NCBI GenBank assembly: GCA_963921825.1
Contig: OY997591.1
Span: 20,455,515 to 20,519,514 of the forward strand
Source: Erodium maritimum
Taxonomy: Eukaryota > Streptophyta > Magnoliopsida > Geraniales > Geraniaceae
Direction of reading: 5' to 3'
Length of the DNA: 64,000 nt
Both the position numbers and the translations under genes were made by a program. This document shows, piece after piece, positions 12,756 through 23,569 of the stretch (positions are counted from its first letter, which is position 1; each line of letters begins with the position of its first letter). The notes below the pieces were generated by a model. The model was given only the letters and a program-made list of their open reading frames with translations, was not told where the DNA came from and made no database searches.

Positions 12756-13879
12756 GTTACTAAGCAGCTGGAGTGCGATCCTTTGCGATCTTGTTTGGTA
12801 TGCGATCCTTTATGATCTTGGGTGTTGCGTGGTTATCTTTCGTGTCTTTGGTGGAGGTCGTAATCGTTGTGTCAGGTCTACATTATGTGTCCGAGTGTTG
12901 AGTTGGTTGAGGAAAGTAACAGTTTGTGTGTCAGTCGGGTTACTTGAGTTTGGGGATAGTAGTCCCCGGTGTTTGGGTTGTTGTTGGTGTTACCGGCATT
13001 GTCTGCTAGTATGCTGTAGTCAGTCTGTGATCCGTGGTGGTGAGCAAACACTCACCCCTAGCTGCTTTTCCTACAGGTACTGGTCGCGGGACGGACTAGG
13101 TGAGCTCTCGAAGCTTGAAGAGCTGGGAGCGGGAGTCCGGGTTTCCTTTTGAGTTTAGCGACGTACGTCATGTCTTTTGTCCGCTTGTTTGGACGTGCTT
13201 TTGAGTTGTAAATTATTATTTTGATGAACAAAATGGTGGTTTTAAAGTGATTTATTTAAAAGGTTAAAAAATGTTTTATCGTCTTAAACGTTCGCGTTCC
13301 GGGTTCGGTTCTACTGAATTTGGGGCGTGACAGTTTGTGTGTGAATCGCAGGCTAATGGTTTAAATTATCTATATTTCAGTACCTGTGTGTTTCCTTAGT
13401 TGGTTCTATTGGTGAATAAACCGTTTCCCCGTTAATCTCCTTTGAGTTACTGTTTTATTAAGCATTGCAATTCTTGTTGATCTCTGATTATGGTGTCTTT
13501 TGGATAATCGTACTAATCGGAACTTTTGTTGTAAAAGCGGGGGTTCTTTTTACTTTACTATTTTTCCTACTGAGCGTAAGCTCACCCCCTTCATGTTTAC
13601 TGTTTGTACATGTTTCCTTGATGAGTAGACCTAGAGGTGGTCTCAGGGCTCGGGAGCTCCTTGAGGTTTCGGGAGATTTTATGTTTTAGAGACGTACAAC
13701 CCTTTGTATCAAACTATATTTTCTGTTATTCTGTTGGAACGAGCGGTTGACTCTTAACTTTGGATTTGAATTAAGTTTTTCGCAGAGATTGCATTATTAA
13801 ATTTCTTTTTATTTATTATTTAATTATTATTCCTAGTTCACGTCTCGAGTCCGGTCAAAACCGGATTTGGGGCGTGACA

Positions 13880-14465
13880 ATTTGATATCAGAGCCTGGTT
13901 TCATTTTGAAATTGTTTTTCAAAACCTCAGACCGTACGTCAATTAGGAGGGTAGAGTTAGGTGGTTAAAGTCGTAGTGGTCGGTTACGCAAATCGGAAAT
14001 GTCCTACGCGTAGATCCGAGACGACGAGAGTCTCTAATGGCGAAGTGGCTTGTTTGGGTCTTGCTTTACTTTATGTTATGCTACGTGACTTGGTTGAACT
14101 GTTATGCCGATCAGTTGAGATCGAGGTTTAGTTAACGAGCGATGCTCGATGTTGTTGATGTTGTGGTTATTGAGTGATCGTTATGTGGGTTGTCGCCTTG
14201 GTCGGCCGTTGAGTAATTGGTTAAACCTAAATGTTGACTTGGCCGGGTGGTAAGCGAAATTACCGAGACACGAGCTGTATAATTGCGATGTTCTGCTGGG
14301 TGCTATGTTGTGCTGAATGCTTGTGTGTTTTGTTTATTGAATGTTCCGCTTAAACGGATGGTTAGTGGAATATTCGAACAGGTCATGCCGAAATTTCTGC
14401 AAAACTGAAGTGTTTGTACTATCACGGGTTGACTCAGGGGCGCCACTATAGTCGAACGTGATAGG
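13880..14465 (+). other. gypsy primer binding site and truncated internal region
   Basis: TGATATCAGAGCC at about 13883 is a one-mismatch version of the tRNA-iMet primer site, directly after the LTR end at 13879, so the LTR above is a 5' LTR. About 570 bases of untranslated internal sequence follow. No gag, pol or 3' LTR of this element remains. The copia RT region resumes near 14466, so a deletion has fused the two elements. Confidence 0.7.
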
Positions 14466-15833
14466 GGGATGTCAAGTTCCTAAAGGTTCAAGGCGATCTG
14501 GAAGGATCAATCATCCACCTCCGAGATATGGTTATTTTGTGTCTGGAGGGGACGATGAGCTAATGGTGGATCATAAGGATCCAACCACCTTTCAGGAAGC
14601 CGTGGATGGATCCGACTCCAAGTTATAGATGGGAGCCATGAGGGAGGAAATGCAGTCCATGTTGGACAACCAAGTTTGGGAACTAGTTGATCCTATCGAT
14701 GGTGTGAGGACCATCGGATGCAAATGGATCTTCGATGTGAAGATGGACATGGACGGAAAACCTCAGACCTACGAAGCCTGACTGGTTGCGAAAGGTTATA
14801 GGAACATCCGAGGGATTGAATATGAGGACACCTTCTCACCAGTGGCCATCGTCAAATCCATCTAGATTCTTCTTGACATAGTCTCGTATCTTGATTACGA
14901 GATATGGAAAGTGGATGTCAAAACTGCTTTTAAACGGGAATTTAACCGAGGACGTTTGTATGTCTTAGCCCGAAGGTTTTGACGATCCAAAGAATAATGG
15001 GATAGATTTATAAGTTGTTGAAACCTATTTATGGATTGAAACAAGCCTCTCGGAGTTGGAACCTTCGTTTTGATGAAGAGGTAATTAGATTTAGCTTCAT
15101 CAAGAACGAGTATGACCCTTACATTAATAAGAAGGTTAGTGGGAGAAAGATTGCCTTTTTGGTGCTCATTGGAAATGACATTCCAACCTTGCAAGAGACT
15201 AAAAGCTTGGGGTTGGGGAAGTGTTTCGTAATATAGGACTTATGCGATGCTCTTTATATCTTAGAGATTAAGATATATACATATCACACCAAGAGGGTCT
15301 TGGGTTTAAGTCAGAGCACCTAGGTGAACAAGGCATTGAGTGGAATCTCAATGCTAGATTCAAAGAAAGGATTCTTATCCGCTCATCATGGCGTTCATCT
15401 CAACAAGACTCGGTGTCCTAAAACACCTAATGAGCCGAAAAGGATGATGTGAATTCCATGCCACTAGGGGGTCAGGATCGATCATATATTTCATGACATA
15501 TACGAGACCGGACGTCTCGTATGCCTTGTGTTGTACCAATAAACATCATTCTAACCATTGGGGAAAGATGATGCTGAACTAGTCGTCGAAGGATAAGTAG
15601 ACGCTAGTTTTCTAGACAAATCCAGATGACTTTAGAAGTCCATCAAGATATGTGTTTACGCATAATGGCGGAGCTTTTAGCTGGGAGAGCGTAAAGCAAG
15701 ATACCGTCGCTAAATCTACGACAAAGGCCGAGTACATGGTTGTTGTAGAGCCAACTAAGAATGCTATGTGGATTTGGAAATTCACGGCAGGGTTGAGTGC
15801 AATTAAAAACTAATGCCTCATTGATCGCATGGG
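14466..15833 (+). pseudogene. copia reverse transcriptase and RNase H remnant
   Basis: RT starts around 14500 (RYGYFVSGGDDE, then GCKWIFDVK, KVDVKTAF). Stops lie at 14779 and 14862. The block KPIYGLKQASRSWNLRFDE (15015 on) is well preserved. The catalytic YVDD segment that should follow is absent: FLVL runs straight into IGNDIPTLQ, so about 20 bases are deleted. RNase H remains as TKAEYM and WIWKF near 15720-15785. Multiple further stops. Inactive. Confidence 0.8.
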
Positions 15834-15834
15834 A

Positions 15835-17000
15835 CCTCAACACACAGACTCAGAGTCGATCTGATCGTCTCTCTTGTGGTTTTGGTCCGCACCAACGGGG
15901 GAAGTCCATGTGCATGAACCCATAGCTGAAGCCGATCCAAAGTAGGCTCTCTAGCCATTGGGTCTAGATCACCCAGTAGCAGTGGTAGGCCATCAAAGCA
16001 CCACGGTTCATTCCTTCGAACCCATGCCCTAGTTGTATCTTTTTCGAAGTAAAAGTCGAACACTCCCGGGCCAATGTCCTTGATGACTAACCAATCGGTC
16101 GACTTCCCCTACGCCATAATAATGATCCTGAGGATGACCTCCTTTCAGGGTTGCTTGGGGGTCTATAGTTTACCTAGCATGACAAACTATTGTCGAGCCA
16201 AGATAGAGGGGCTCACCGGTGCATACAACACCTCTATCTCAACCTCTTCATCCTCCTCTAAGGAACAAGCCGAGTGGCCATCTTGTAGCTTGATCAGGTA
16301 AGACTCCATAGATGACAGTAGGGGTCTTCGAGGTGGAGCCGACCTCCTTTGATTTAAAAGACCTGCGCTGGTGTACCATCCCTGGTGGTGGGGAGAGCAA
16401 CGCCAAGATCACCAGAACACGGTCCCTGTTGGGACTCGTGACGCCCTCACAGAGGGCTTCCAACTCCTTCCGCCTCGGTTCCTCCCTCTCCGGGCCGAGC
16501 ATGGGAGCCTTGCTTCGAAAAGGATCTCGGAACATAAGAGATGACGGAGAGGCAGCAGGGGCCACTTTCGATTGCAACATGCCAGGGACGTTAGGTTCTG
16601 GTGGCAGTTGAGGCAATCTTCAGAGGCAGTGACGGAGGCGGGCCGTCAGTTTTAGACGAAGGTGGTGGAGACGTCAAAACCCTAACATAACTTGGGGTAG
16701 AAGTTAGGGTTTTAGGCTTGAGGGGTCGACCCCGCCTTGGTTTGACCAGTAGTTCAGAGGATCCCAGAGAGAAGTCTGTGGTCGCCATTGACGCCGGAGC
16801 CGAAAGAAGACTTGGGAGAAGATGAGAAATGGACCAAAGCCAAAGACTTCTTTGTCTTCCGGTTCATTCTCATCTTAATAGAAGGCACAACCTCCGAGGA
16901 GGGGCGCGGTAGGGGCACAGGTGGCATGTGTTGCACCACGTTGGACTACGATAGGATAAGATCGGCGATAGAGACAGCAGTCATGTTGACGACATGAATA
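15835..17000 (-). pseudogene. LINE ORF1 fragment with DUF4283-like domain
   Basis: Reading on the minus strand, an N-terminal low-complexity part (from about 16788) is followed by a stretch ending in the residues GPGVFDFYFEKDTTRAWV, then EPWCFDGLPLLLGDLDP and LDRLQLWVHAHGLP (16063-15860). That is the pattern of the DUF4283 domain of plant L1 ORF1 proteins. The frame is interrupted by stops, and the fragment ends where copia RNase H begins. ORF2 is not attached. Confidence 0.7.
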
Positions 17001-17742
17001 GGGGCTTCTATTGATACGGGTAGAGTTACCTCAATAAGCAGAAGATCTTGACTTGTAAGAGAGTTCACAGTGAGATTCGATTTACATAACTCTATTATAT
17101 CATCAGATAGGTTTAACCGTTTAATAAAAATAAATATGAATTAATAGACTAATTTTACGGAACCACAATGCACATGCTCTATCCGTTCTATAGTATTCTG
17201 GAAGATCCGGGTAAGGTAGATTGGTAGAGAGATAATCCTAATTGAGAGATTTGATTGAATAATTATGCTCTCTGTTATAATTATAAATCTGGGACCAATA
17301 TTCCTCCTAGTGGACGACAGTCACCACAACACATGTCCACAGGCCAGGGAATCTTCCTTTTGTTTTAGATTTCAGAATGTGTGGAATTCGAAATGACACA
17401 GTATATGAACGGGTCCATATTATATATATCATCATTATTAGCCTTTGGAAAAAGAAACGTATGCCAACTAACAATTTGGCACGAATCTATTCCAGCCACA
17501 GCAACTAGGTGAAAGGTAAGTGCCAACGGATCATAATCTGTCAACCCATCACATCCCACAATCCATATACACACCTTCTTTTCACCTCCATTTATGTTAT
17601 TTTACTCACGAACCCAAAAAACTTGGTCCAAACCTATCATAATTTTCATTAACAAAACAAACACATCCATCGTCCATATGTCACATGAAATATTGGAAAT
17701 TGAAAATTGAAAATTGATTGTGTGTATATCATATGATGACGA
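17001..17742. other. intergenic region downstream of the AFR-like gene
   Basis: AT-rich sequence with no supported gene. It probably holds the 3' untranslated region and terminator of the minus-strand gene at 17743-18810; I cannot place the polyadenylation site. Confidence 0.5.
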
Positions 17743-18810
17743 TCAGGCCCACAGCACTTGACAGCTCGAGGGAGAAAAGCCACGAAACGCCGTTGGAGCT
17801 TCCAGGACCTCCCACTTTACGCTCCACTCCTCTCTCCGATCCTCCTGCACCGTCCCTATCGCCACGTGTAGCCCACACGACACCACGTATATCCTCCCGT
17901 CGATCCCGTTCACCGCGAACGGCCTCTGTATCAAGCCACGTGGGAACTTCTCCCCTCCCACGTACTTCCACGTGTCCTCATCCGGTACGTACACCTTGAG
18001 CGGGCAGTCGCCGTACTCCGCTACGACGAACAGCCTGTCACCGAGTGTCACGCTCACCCCCGTCCACCCTTCCTTCATCCCGTCCCCCATCTCCTGCCAC
18101 GTGTCCCTCTCCGGATCGTACACCCCTCCCCTCGGCGCGAACATGAACGGCCACGTCCACCCCTCCGTCACGCACATCCTCCCTCCCACCACCGCCGAGT
18201 CGTACCTCGCCAGCCCCACCCGCATCTCCGCCGCTCCTCCCCACTCGTCCCTCTCCGGGTCGTAACAGTCCACCGACTCGCTCACCCCGGCCCCGCTCCC
18301 GCCGACGGCCAGGATCTTCCCCCCGATGCACCCTGCTGTGAAGAACGACCTCGCGTTTGGCATTGGGGAGGCCACCGACCACTGATTGGTGGACGTGCTG
18401 TAGGCGTAGGTACAATCCATGGAGGCCTCCGTGTCGGAGCGCATCCCCCCCAACACGAAGAGCTTCCCCAGGCGCGGAATCGACGCGCAGGCGAACGAGG
18501 GTGGGCACACCGCCTTGGGGCACGGCATAGGCGGGAGGATGAACCAACGGCCCGATCGGGGGTCCATGGCCTGCCACTGAATCCTGGCCGTGGGTTTGTG
18601 GAAGGCCAACACGAACAGATAAGGAACCGACAGAGACAGAGAGTTCCTGGTGAGGACATAGCTGGGGTCGGTGATGGCCTTGTTCCAGGAAGACGAAACA
18701 GACCGTACCAGAGCCTGGTTCGGGTAAGGCACGCGGAGAAGACAGAGCTCGGCCACCTCGTCCGGCAATCCCGGAATCAACGGATCCGAATGGTCCTTGC
18801 ATTGATCCAT
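17743..18810 (-). CDS. AFR: F-box/kelch-repeat protein, AFR-like
   Basis: A single uninterrupted 355-residue frame without introns. An F-box lies near residues 10-55 (LIPGLPDEVAELCLL, then ALVRSVSSSWNKAI). It is followed by about four kelch repeats across residues 100-320, with the Gly-Gly signatures GKLFVLGG and GKILAVGG, then GGRMCVTEGWTWPF and GWTGVSVTLGDRLFVV. The layout and wording match Arabidopsis ATTENUATED FAR-RED RESPONSE, which is of similar length. AFR acts as the substrate-binding part of an SCF ubiquitin ligase and promotes phytochrome A signalling in far-red light. The start at 18810 places the F-box at the usual distance. It is one of only two intact host genes seen here. Orthology is inferred from sequence likeness; a close F-box/kelch paralogue is the main alternative. 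Confidence 0.93.
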   Translation of the reverse strand: MDQCKDHSDPLIPGLPDEVAELCLLRVPYPNQALVRSVSSSWNKAITDPSYVLTRNSLSLSVPYLFVLAFHKPTARIQWQAMDPRSGRWFILPPMPCPKAVCPPSFACASIPRLGKLFVLGGMRSDTEASMDCTYAYSTSTNQWSVASPMPNARSFFTAGCIGGKILAVGGSGAGVSESVDCYDPERDEWGGAAEMRVGLARYDSAVVGGRMCVTEGWTWPFMFAPRGGVYDPERDTWQEMGDGMKEGWTGVSVTLGDRLFVVAEYGDCPLKVYVPDEDTWKYVGGEKFPRGLIQRPFAVNGIDGRIYVVSCGLHVAIGTVQEDRREEWSVKWEVLEAPTAFRGFSPSSCQVLWA

Positions 18811-19528
18811 TTAATGAATAGGAGAGGTGGACTTGCTACTGCTGAGGGGTTTCGTTGTTATTTAGTTGTTGTGGAATATGAGCAAGGCAAAAACAACCGA
18901 AAGGCTTTAACAAAGTGAGTACCAGTTTCCAGCAAATCTGAGAATAACAAAGACTTCAACGCCAAAATGTTTATCAACCACGTGTCTGGCGATCACCCCT
19001 CGATTTGATTGACAAACTAAGGCAGATAAGGACAATAATAAGTGGGTTGTGTGGACAGATGAACTAACCGAGACTTTTGTTGGCTAGTTTTGCTTCACTT
19101 TAACTTCTGACAGAGACCACCGTATATTGTTGATCAAATGTTGGATGATTATTAAATATTTTTATCATCCAATTAAGATAGGTAGAATTCAAGGTAATGA
19201 AATGAGCCACGTTCCTTCGTTGGATACACGGGTGTAGGCCCCGATCATAATTGGCGTTGGAGTAACTGGAACTGGAAACGCTGGCGTTGCAACCGGTAAA
19301 AAAAATTGCCGGACCGGCAATGGTACTCGTGACTATCGGTTTTTATCCTGCAGAATCACCGGTTCACCAGTAAAAACCAGACCGACGTATATGGACTTAA
19401 GCCCATTCATTTCCCTTCAATCTAATACGTGTCTAGCCCATTTACGACTTTGGTGGCCCATTTCCTTCTTAAACCCATGTTAAGTTTAAACTTAAACCCA
19501 AACTAACTATAATAGAAACTTTATAAAT
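18811..19528. other. promoter and upstream region of the AFR-like gene
   Basis: No coding region is supported. The first ~100 bases upstream of 18810 probably are 5' untranslated sequence. The remainder up to the retroposon target site at 19529 has no feature I recognise beyond the G-box. Confidence 0.45.
18979..18984 (-). promoter_or_regulatory. G-box CACGTG upstream of the AFR-like gene
   Basis: The palindromic CACGTG lies about 170 bases upstream of the AFR-like start codon. G-boxes bind bHLH and bZIP factors such as PIFs and HY5 in light-regulated promoters. The hexamer is visible; its function here is inferred. Confidence 0.35.
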
Positions 19529-19540
19529 AACTAGTTATAA

Positions 19541-20320
19541 AAGAGGTGCGGCAGAGAGCACCCTAGTTCTCTCTGTGCGCAGCCTTTCCCCACCTTCCTC
19601 CATGGCAGCTTCATGTCTCTACCATCGAAGTCCCGGCTCCAAAGCTCTCCATTACCTCCAGGTGAGGTTCCTTCTACCCTACTTAGGTTTCGCCGCCACC
19701 GTCCTCGCCTTCCATTGCCGCCCACCAGCCGCCGTGGCCATCATCACCGCCCATCACTACCGGCGTCATCGTCGTCCATCGCCGCCCATCGCCGCCGTCG
19801 TCATTGCCGTCATCGCCGCCTCTCAACCACCGTGGCCCCCCTGCTGTTTTCCGGAATACGGGCTCCACGCGCCGTCTTCCAACTGCAACGGCCTCCTGCC
19901 CTAGGGTCAACCCTCTCCGGCATGGGTCCGCCCCCTCGGTGGATCTGGGATCCGGGAGGAGGGACGGTCGGCTGGGGTCTATTTCAACAACACTCGAATT
20001 CGGGACTCTCAACCCCGACCAAGCTTTTGCAATAGGGAGGTCTCGGGGAATCTGCACTCAAGGCTAATTCTCTAGTAGGTTTCACTGTTTTAGATCGAAT
20101 AATCGTTTGGCTCAATAAGTTTAGGACTTTGGATTATTATTTTTTGTAACGTTGGATCGAGGAACTCTTGAGTTCGGATCTGCGAATCAAAGCAGACTAT
20201 TGTATGGAACCATGTGCGCCCGACGGGCTACGGCCGGTTGGGACAAAAAGCCGGTATCCGGGACTGTTAGGTCCCTCCTTGAATCGTAATACAACTACCT
20301 CTTTTCCGTTTCAAAAAAAA
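19541..20320 (+). mobile_element. short retroposon with LINE-like 3' end and A tail
   Basis: The 780-bp insert ends in tcttttccgtttc plus an A run and is bounded by a perfect 12-bp duplication aactagttataa (19529-19540 and 20321-20332). The 3' wording resembles plant L1 tails. The 5' part starts agaggtgcggcagagagcac and includes a GC-rich stretch coding only low-complexity His/Pro/Ser/Ala peptides. No RT is present, so it is likely an internally deleted or chimeric LINE, or another transcript moved by LINE machinery. The exact duplication suggests a fairly recent insertion. Confidence 0.75.
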
Positions 20321-20355
20321 AACTAGTTATAAGACCATCAAAATTTATTGATTAA

Positions 20356-21044
20356 GTTTGTAAACACGCCGTAAGAATAAAATCCTAACAACCCCTCTCT
20401 CTTTCTTTTGATCTGTTACCTCGTAAGTAATGATCGAGGCTCTGTCTTGGTTGTTGCCGGCAGAGGCCAACCTTTTCGCTTTCTTCATCTTCTTTCGGAG
20501 GTTCTATTTTATTGTTTATGGCTACTCGATTATCGTCCGTTCGTCACATGCCTTTTTTTCTTCCTCATCTTCTAGTTTCAGCTCCTTCAATCTCTTCGTT
20601 GGGTCATTTTTCGCGGTTTAGACCAGAGAGTCTGTTGAGCCACCCTCGGATATATACTCCGAGTGTAGAAGGAGCATTGCAGAAGGAAAGTTAAAGTGTT
20701 ATACGTGGGTCTCAGTATTCTCCGGCGCTGTTTTTCTGTTCTTTTTTGTTAGATTTTGTTTTGGTTGTGGCCTTTCCGAACCAAAAAACTATACTTGTTG
20801 TAACGTCGGTGTGCACTAGTTGCACTTTTGGTGTGCACGTTTTGTTACACTTTTTTTCGTGCACGTTTGTTGCACGTTCTGGGGCGTACTTTGTTGCGCT
20901 GTATTTTTCGATCAGGAGTCGATAATATTATGGTCTACCAAGTCTGGAGTTTTTAATATTTACCGTTTTTTGCTTTGGCGTTTTCATCGGATTATGTATA
21001 TCTTCGTTGCTTGATATATAAAATTATAGCATTAATCCCCTCAA
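20356..21044 (+). mobile_element. probable 5'-truncated retroposon
   Basis: It ends with a short A run (tcaaaaaaa) and is flanked by similar 16-mers at 20340-20355 and 21045-21060 that differ at two positions, consistent with an older LINE-type target duplication. Its only open frames are short and unrecognised. Confidence 0.4.
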
Positions 21045-21060
21045 AAAAATTATTAATTAA

Positions 21061-21819
21061 AAGAATTATTAATTTAGCACCATATCACCAAGTCGGCACC
21101 ATATCCCCTCTAACGGTTATGGGACTTCGACAACCATTTCCCTACCCGTCCCAAGGGAATATGTCCTTAGGATATGCACCGCTAGGAGCCTCAACAACTT
21201 TCTCTGCACAAGATTTCCTACCTACCACTTTGCTGCACGTCGGGAGCTGGAAAAATGTATCCCCTCGAGTCGGATCACTATTCCCGACTTCTAAAGGAGG
21301 AGGATCAGTTGAGCTCTAGACAACACAAGATCTCTTGCCTAACCAGGAAGAGGTCTTGGCGTCGCCAAAGCCCTACCCAACCCGGTTCCCCTAGAACTCT
21401 CATGTTGGGTAGCTCTAAAGATGAGAACTGCAATGTAGACTCGCCAAGGCCAATGAGTGTAAGATCGATCAACGAGGTGTGTGTGGGGACACATACCTCA
21501 CACTGCCAACGGTCAACCCTTCTCGGCCCACCTTATCCCCCAGTTCTTGAGATTCTCCCTGAATGCCCGATGTTCCCATGTTGTCCAAAAAAGGACCCTC
21601 TCTTGTGGCCATCGTGTCCAAAAGACACCACGAACATCGTTAAGTCGAGACAGGAAATGAACGACACACTGCATGCAACGACGGACAGTCATGAAGGATC
21701 TATATCACCAATGGTCACCTGAATTAGCCGGATATTTACTACCAAGGTTAGCGTCAAGAACATATTGTTCAAGACTATTGCTTGCCCTTATCTTTCATGT
21801 TTACCAGATGTTATCTTTT
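21061..21819 (+). other. unassigned region with an unrecognised 155-codon frame
   Basis: An ATG frame at 21255-21722 encodes 155 residues rich in Ser and Pro, with no domain I recognise, no signal peptide and no membrane segment. It begins amid sequence of repetitive character and may be part of a degraded element. I do not claim it as a gene. Confidence 0.25.
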
Positions 21820-22277
21820 AGGGAAAATTTCATTTTAATACCCTACCAAACATTTAATTTCAAAATGATACCCTAGCATAAAAAATTTGCACTTTCATAC
21901 CTAAACCAAACATTTAATAACACTTTCATACCCAACCGTCATATTCTGTTAACTTTCCATAATACCCCTAACTATTACTCAAATTTTCAAACTCATGTCA
22001 TTGAATTCAGAACTTAAAAGTAAGTGAAATGACAATAATACCCTCCATTTTTAGGGTGTTAAAATGAAAATATCCTTCACAATTTTCAAATTTTACAAAA
22101 TCACTTTTTATTTTTATTTATTCAGTTTTTATTTATGAAAAATATGTTTTATTTTTAAAAATTCATTTTTTATTTAAAATTTAATATAAAAATCAATTTT
22201 TAAAAAATATACTTATAAATTATAAGTCATATCATATATATATCATATTTTATTTCAAAATTATATATATATATATA
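21820..22277 (+). repeat. left arm of an AT-rich inverted repeat pair
   Basis: The stretch from about 21906 to 22250 matches, in reverse complement, 50371-50147 continued at 49465-49310. Shared landmarks are ccaaacatttaataacactttcatacc, ataatacccctaactattactc and gacaataataccctcc. The left copy begins gggaaaatttcattttaatac. It ends in a (TA)n run before the MITE at 22278. It looks like one terminal repeat of an old element, or one of two inverted copies of a short element. Confidence 0.7.
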
Positions 22278-22534
22278 GGGGAACAATCAAGTACAAACCT
22301 TATTTTGGGTCAGAACGTAGAACTAATCTGGGCCATTGATTACTCAGATCGAATGGCCACCGAAATTCAGGGGGGGTGGTGATTGATTACGAAATCAATT
22401 ACAAGATATGTATTAATTAAAAAGATATTAAATGATATGCATTAAATCTGGGACATTAATTCTACGATTCAAGGGCCCAGATTGATAGTTCTACGTTCTG
22501 ACAAAAGACACAAGTTTGTACCTGATTGTTATTC
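22278..22534 (+). mobile_element. MITE, left copy
   Basis: 257 bp with terminal inverted repeats of ~50 bp: GGGGAACAATCAAGTACAAAC at the left, and the reverse complement of GTTTGTACCTGATTGTTAT at the right, both followed internally by TCAGAACGTAGAACTA. It is flanked by (TA)n on both sides and has no coding capacity. The same element occurs in inverse orientation at 48110-48398. Its ends match those of the 21 kb MULE at 27055-48089. Confidence 0.88.
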
Positions 22535-22554
22535 TATATATATATATATATATA
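22535..22554. repeat. (TA)n run between MITE and foldback element
   Basis: Pure TA repeat of 20 bases. Similar runs lie at 22259-22277, 27027-27054, 48090-48109 and 48399-48412, at every junction in the nest. Confidence 0.95.
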
Positions 22555-22839
22555 GGAGAGCAATCAGATGCGAACCATGAATTACAGTGTGAACATGCAA
22601 ACTCAATCAGATTGCGCCATGTGTCGCGCTCAGAAAATGCCCCCCTTTTTGTTATAATCAAGTTTATTAATTCGATTTTTCCCGTTTCGTTTCAACTCCG
22701 ATTTCATTTTTTCTTGCGCCAATATTCTTATTTTTTCAAGAGCTTTCTAACAAGTAGTGGATTGCATATATTTTGATGTGTTTTTGAATACGTGTGTGGA
22801 TGTGTGAATATGAGTGCGAAAAGTGTGATGTGTTTTTGC

Positions 22840-22970
22840 AAATTTAGTGTATATGGTTTGTGGATTTAGTGTATATGGTTTGCGAATTTAGTGTGTTTTG
22901 CAAATTTAGTGTATATGGTTTGCGGATTTAGTGTATATGGTTTACGAATTTAGTGTAATTTTCACACTTT
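22840..22970 (+). repeat. tandem ~22-bp repeats, left arm
   Basis: About five units of tttagtgtatatggtttgcg with small variants. The inverse array is at 23570-23790. Confidence 0.85.
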
Positions 22971-22989
22971 TGTATGCAATAAATTATCA

Positions 22990-23550
22990 GATGACTTTTT
23001 CTTCCATGGCCAACTACGGTGTTCCATCTTTCAATATATACCCTGCATTTATGGGATTATATGATCTATCTATGTGGGACTTATAAGTTGCACACATCAC
23101 TTGTAATCTGCTTGTAGAATCCACTAACAACAAGGATTTAACATGATTCATGACTTCGCCAAAGATTTTAGATAAGCATAAGACATAATTCAGCTACTAA
23201 TCTCACATAAACAACTGCTAATAAGTGTAACAAAACCATCCAAACTAAGTCAGGAATATTTAACCTTTCTAACCTCTTGCTAATTTCTTTCATGTTAGTT
23301 GTTAAATTTACCTTTACTGGAATAAAATATGTGGCAATACATTATCGGATAATAGACCACCATCAAATGTTTTATTGGACAAATTAATTCCCATATTCTT
23401 TCAGTAACACTCACTTGGATTGGTTTTTTTAGACACTGAAGCATATAAATCTTTTATAAAATATTCCAAACTAATCCTAATGAGTGTAAGCTTTTCTTTC
23501 TAATTCAGTTTCAATTGTTTAAATGTTTGGTCATGTTTAAATGTTAGGTT
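22990..23550. other. centre of the foldback element
   Basis: AT-rich unique sequence between the two arms, without an open frame I can support. It would form the loop of the hairpin. Confidence 0.5.
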
Positions 23551-23569
23551 ATTGCATATAAAAGTGTGA

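Larger units (their letters stand above)
10396..13332 (+). mobile_element. solo LTR B
   Basis: It starts TGTAAGAACCACTCCCGG and ends GGGGCGTGACA, with perfect 5-bp target duplications gtttg at 10391-10395 and 13333-13337. At 2,937 bp with no internal region it is a solo LTR. It lies inside the gypsy LTR 8076-13879 and is therefore younger than it. It is closest to solo LTRs A and C. Confidence 0.93.
8076..13879 (+). repeat. Tekay-like gypsy 5' LTR, split by solo LTR B
   Basis: It starts TGTAAGAACCGCCCTCGGTCG and ends TTTGGGGCGTGACA, immediately before a primer binding site. Solo LTR B sits within it at 10396-13332. Without that insertion and its duplicated 5 bp the LTR is about 2,862 bp. Both ends closely match the gypsy 3' LTR at 58381-59312, so the two belong to one family. 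It was inserted into the copia integrase region at 8075. Confidence 0.8.
419..15835 (+). mobile_element. decayed Ty1/copia retrotransposon with nested insertions
   Basis: The element reads, in order: LTR (419-2093), primer site, leader (2094-2405 and 5291-6510), gag (6511-6960), protease and integrase (about 6960-8075), reverse transcriptase and RNase H (about 14466-15833). This order (integrase before RT) is diagnostic of copia. It is interrupted by a solo LTR at 2406-5290 and by a gypsy LTR block at 8076 to about 14465. The stretch between integrase and RT is missing. The 3' end is lost where LINE ORF1 sequence begins near 15835, and no matching 3' LTR follows. Stops and frameshifts occur throughout, so it is not autonomous. 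Confidence 0.85.

Noticed and set aside
2406..13332. LTRs A and B as the two LTRs of one element
   Set aside because: Each has its own target duplication (ggaac/agaac and gtttg/gtttg), B lies inside another LTR, and the sequence between is copia.
17718..18802. Overlapping long frames on both strands of the AFR-like gene
   Set aside because: They are shadows caused by the GC-rich coding sequence; only the 355-codon frame shows F-box and kelch motifs.
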